A stretch of 64,000 nucleotides of DNA from Ptychodera flava (lineage: Eukaryota > Hemichordata > Enteropneusta > Ptychoderidae), in the NCBI RefSeq assembly GCF_041260155.1, contig NC_091929.1, forward strand, positions 43,158,244 through 43,222,243. The letters are read 5' to 3'. Positions 61,961 through 64,000 of this stretch are shown here, piece after piece (the first letter of the stretch is position 1; every line of letters begins with the position of its first letter). The notes under the pieces were generated by a model. The model was not told the origin of the DNA. It saw only the letters and a program-made list of their open reading frames with translations, and made no database searches. The translations under genes and the position numbers were made by a program.

Positions 61961-62292
61961 GTTATATCCACAGTACGCAAATCAAGAAAACTATACACGA
62001 GAATAGAATAGAATTGTAATGAAAATTATCTGATAAAGGAATAAACAAAAGAAAATTTTCTGCAATATCTAACTCTGAGCATGGATGTAAAAAATAGATG
62101 CTCTTAAAGGGACTGGTCAGTTTCTTCGGCCTGGGGGGGGGCCGGTGGATTATTTTTTGCCGACGTCAAAAAGTGGCTGACCCCCCCTATTCCCAATTTT
62201 GAAAACAGGGTGACCCCCCTATTCCCAATTTCGAAAACAGGGTGACCCCCCCCCCGGCGCGACATAAGTAAAGCAAAAGGTGGACATAAATT

Positions 62293-62295
<3 letters not shown>

Positions 62296-62368
<73 letters not shown>
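62296..62368. repeat. (TA)n microsatellite
   Basis: About 36 TA units, inside the family G element. Confidence 0.95.
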
Positions 62369-62373
<5 letters not shown>

Positions 62374-63029
62374 TTTACATTTTATATATATTTATATTTT
62401 AAATAGTCATTCTATGTTTTAATGAAATTGTTGACATGTCAGTTGTAAGACAGGAATTTCAAAGTGTCAATCTTAAAGTTTGAATACAGTACATTTTGAA
62501 TGAGCTGTGAATGTGTTTCACACTTTCTATGCTTAACCAGATGTCCTGAACTGTTGTACAGAAATGGATGTCAATCATTAATATCAAAGAGGAAAAAGCA
62601 GTGAATCAAACTCCTGAGGAGCCATAGAGAGCTTTTTTAGCCAAATCTTATGTGTACAGTGTCTGAGAAGACCTTTTCTTGTAACATTGAACCCATAAAA
62701 GCACAGCTAGTAATGACAAAAACTGCCTTTTTTAACTATTATTTTGTTCATAAAAAAGCATCTTTCTACAGAAAATTTGTGACACAAAAAAAAATAATTG
62801 CATCAATGAGAAGGAAAGATATCTTGTCATTTTTCTATCTCTAATATAAGTCATTGTATTAAAATATATATTGTGAAATATTTGTGCGTGTTGCTTTCTC
62901 ATACTGAATTCTCATAGAGAGAACAGAAAAGTATCAGGAATTTGTCATCCTTTTCATATGAAATGCAGATTTCATAATGGTACACTTTCACTTAGCAAAC
63001 ATCAAGATATCTCTGACATAAATCTCTGA

Positions 63030-63300
63030 TCTATTAAAGTATTGCGCCCGAAGGGCGCGCCGAAAAATATGAAACATCCTGATATCTCTGATATATATGC
63101 CTTGTATATTAAAGTCATGCACCTGAAGGGCATGCTGAAAAATGTCTGATATATTAAAGTATGAGCTTGAAGAGCACACTGAAAAATATTGAACATACAG
63201 ATATCTCTTATATATGTATGTTTGATATGTTAAAGTTGGGCGTGCTGAAAAATATGACTGATTATTAAAGTTACGCGCCCGAAGGGCGCGCAGAAAAATA
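63030..63300. repeat. Tandem units centred on GCGCCCGAAGGGCGC palindromes
   Basis: About five units of 45-70 bases, each made of ATTAAAGT, a GC-rich palindrome (intact at 63044-63058 and 63273-63291, decayed near 63106 and 63160) and GAAAAATA. The minus-strand open frames here translate the repeat (RALRAQYFN-like peptides) and are not regarded as genes. Confidence 0.8.
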
Positions 63301-63504
63301 CAACTGAATGATGAAATTGTGGCTGACACTAGCATTTTAGGCAATGATGAGCCTGTGTCAAAATTCAAAAACACACTGACCCCCCCTATTGGGCATTTCA
63401 AAAACATGGTGACCCCCCCTATCACCAAAGTCAAAAACAGGGTGACCCCCCCCATGAATCCACCGGCCCCCCCAGGCTGAAGAAACTGAGCAGCTCTTAA
63501 AGTG

Positions 63505-63939
63505 AGGCCTCAAGGCGCAGTCCAGTATCAACACATTTGCAAGGACGCCCTCATCGGTCAAATGCGGAAATACTGGAAAGGTGGTATGGGAGCGCATAAT
63601 GGCGAATATTTGATTCGCATTCGTCTGTTTTTTCATACACGCATGTGTCTGCAAAGTTGGACAAAATATTATCTTATTGACGACAAAAAGCTTGCTGTCA
63701 TAGTTCAAAATTTTCGACAAAGGTATCATCGTGGTAAACACTGACGGAACAATGCCATTCTGTGTGTTGCTCCACTTTGGAAACTGGGTAGCTGGAAACT
63801 GACGGGATGTTTTTGAACACCTTTTGCCAATTCTTTCACATAGCATCCTTGTCAGCTGCTCTGAGATTATAATTTCTAAGCAGGATGAATTGCTCCAGCT
63901 TTGTATCAATGTCCCGTATCTATAACATGTAAATTGCAT
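63505..63939 (-). other. Open frame of uncertain status
   Basis: About 145 codons open from ATG (63939) up to the right end of the family G element, where the frame runs on into repeat sequence. No domain is recognised. A second minus-strand frame also gives plausible peptide (LEQFILLRNYNLRAADKDAM) before a stop, so this may be a decayed exon. Too weak to call a gene. Confidence 0.2.
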
Positions 63940-64000
63940 ACTCTGACAACCAAAATCTTCATTTTCATGGTGTAAAAAGCAGATTATATTATAACATGAA

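Larger units (their letters stand above)
58405..62103. other. Spacer downstream of the oxidase gene
   Basis: No supportable gene. It contains two short hairpins (near 58.78 and 59.40 kb), an (AAC)n tract and palindrome M. An AATAAA at 59573-59578 is 1.2 kb past the oxidase stop. Short open frames at 59321, 59583, 60244 and 60845 have no recognisable content. Confidence 0.45.
62104..63500. mobile_element. 1.4-kb TTAA element with long inverted termini (family G)
   Basis: Left TTAAAGGGACTGGTCAGTTT, CTTCGGCCTGGGGGGG and CCGGTGGATT; the right end, read in reverse complement, has TTAAGAGCTGCTCAGTTTCT, TCAGCCTGGGGGGG and CCGGTGGATT. Inside each end sit two or three units of about 34 bases containing AAAACAGGGTGACCCCCC. 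The interior has a (TA)n tract (62296-62368) and an array of about five units near 63030-63300. No transposase is recognised. Confidence 0.85.

Noticed and set aside
63044-63058. GC palindrome as an intrinsic terminator
   Set aside because: The context is a eukaryotic repeat array and the palindrome recurs about five times without any gene.
62988-63455. 155-codon minus-strand frame
   Set aside because: It translates the tandem units of the family G element and its G-rich terminal repeats.

Overview
The window is nuclear DNA of an intron-bearing, AT-rich animal. Exons have GT-AG borders that keep reading phase, one large gene is an unmistakable parvin, another is a paired-like homeobox gene split at homeodomain residues 46/47, and the spaces between are packed with short non-autonomous DNA transposons, palindromes and microsatellites. 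This fits a marine invertebrate, perhaps a deuterostome (hemichordate- or cephalochordate-like). That placement is an inference and the species is not identifiable by eye.

Layout. 0.18-1.4 kb is a 31-bp minisatellite array. 5.2-25.7 kb (minus strand) is a complete 13-exon parvin gene (379 aa), the actin- and ILK-binding focal adhesion adaptor; its introns carry many repeats, a decayed hAT element, a LINE 3' end and a 1-kb TTAA-flanked element with a THAP-like trace. 25.7-30.1 kb is repeat-rich spacer. 30.2-32.0 kb (minus) is an unrecognised, probably disordered 599-aa open frame. 35.0-39.3 kb (minus) is a three-exon, 315-aa divergent paired-like (Q50) homeobox gene with an eh1 repressor motif; its 3-kb second intron holds a 149-bp tandem array, a Crypton-like recombinase fragment and large palindromes. 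44.9-47.6 kb (minus) is a multipass membrane protein in two overlapping frames joined by a 91-nt intron. 47.6-56.7 kb is spacer with repeats and a second hAT-like element. 56.8-58.4 kb (plus) is an intronless secreted polyamine oxidase of maize-apoplastic type, with a C-terminal Cys-flanked repeat and a hydrophobic tail. 58.4-64.0 kb is spacer ending in a 1.4-kb element with long inverted termini.

The genes show no evident functional linkage. Parvin belongs to integrin adhesion, the homeobox protein is a probable transcriptional repressor, the membrane protein is an orphan and the oxidase acts on extracellular polyamines. The most distinctive features are (1) about nine different repeat families that all end at TTAA, (2) the dual-coding 91-nt intron, (3) the architecture of the intronless oxidase, and (4) a 46-bp inverted copy of the start of the 599-aa gene located 4.3 kb away.
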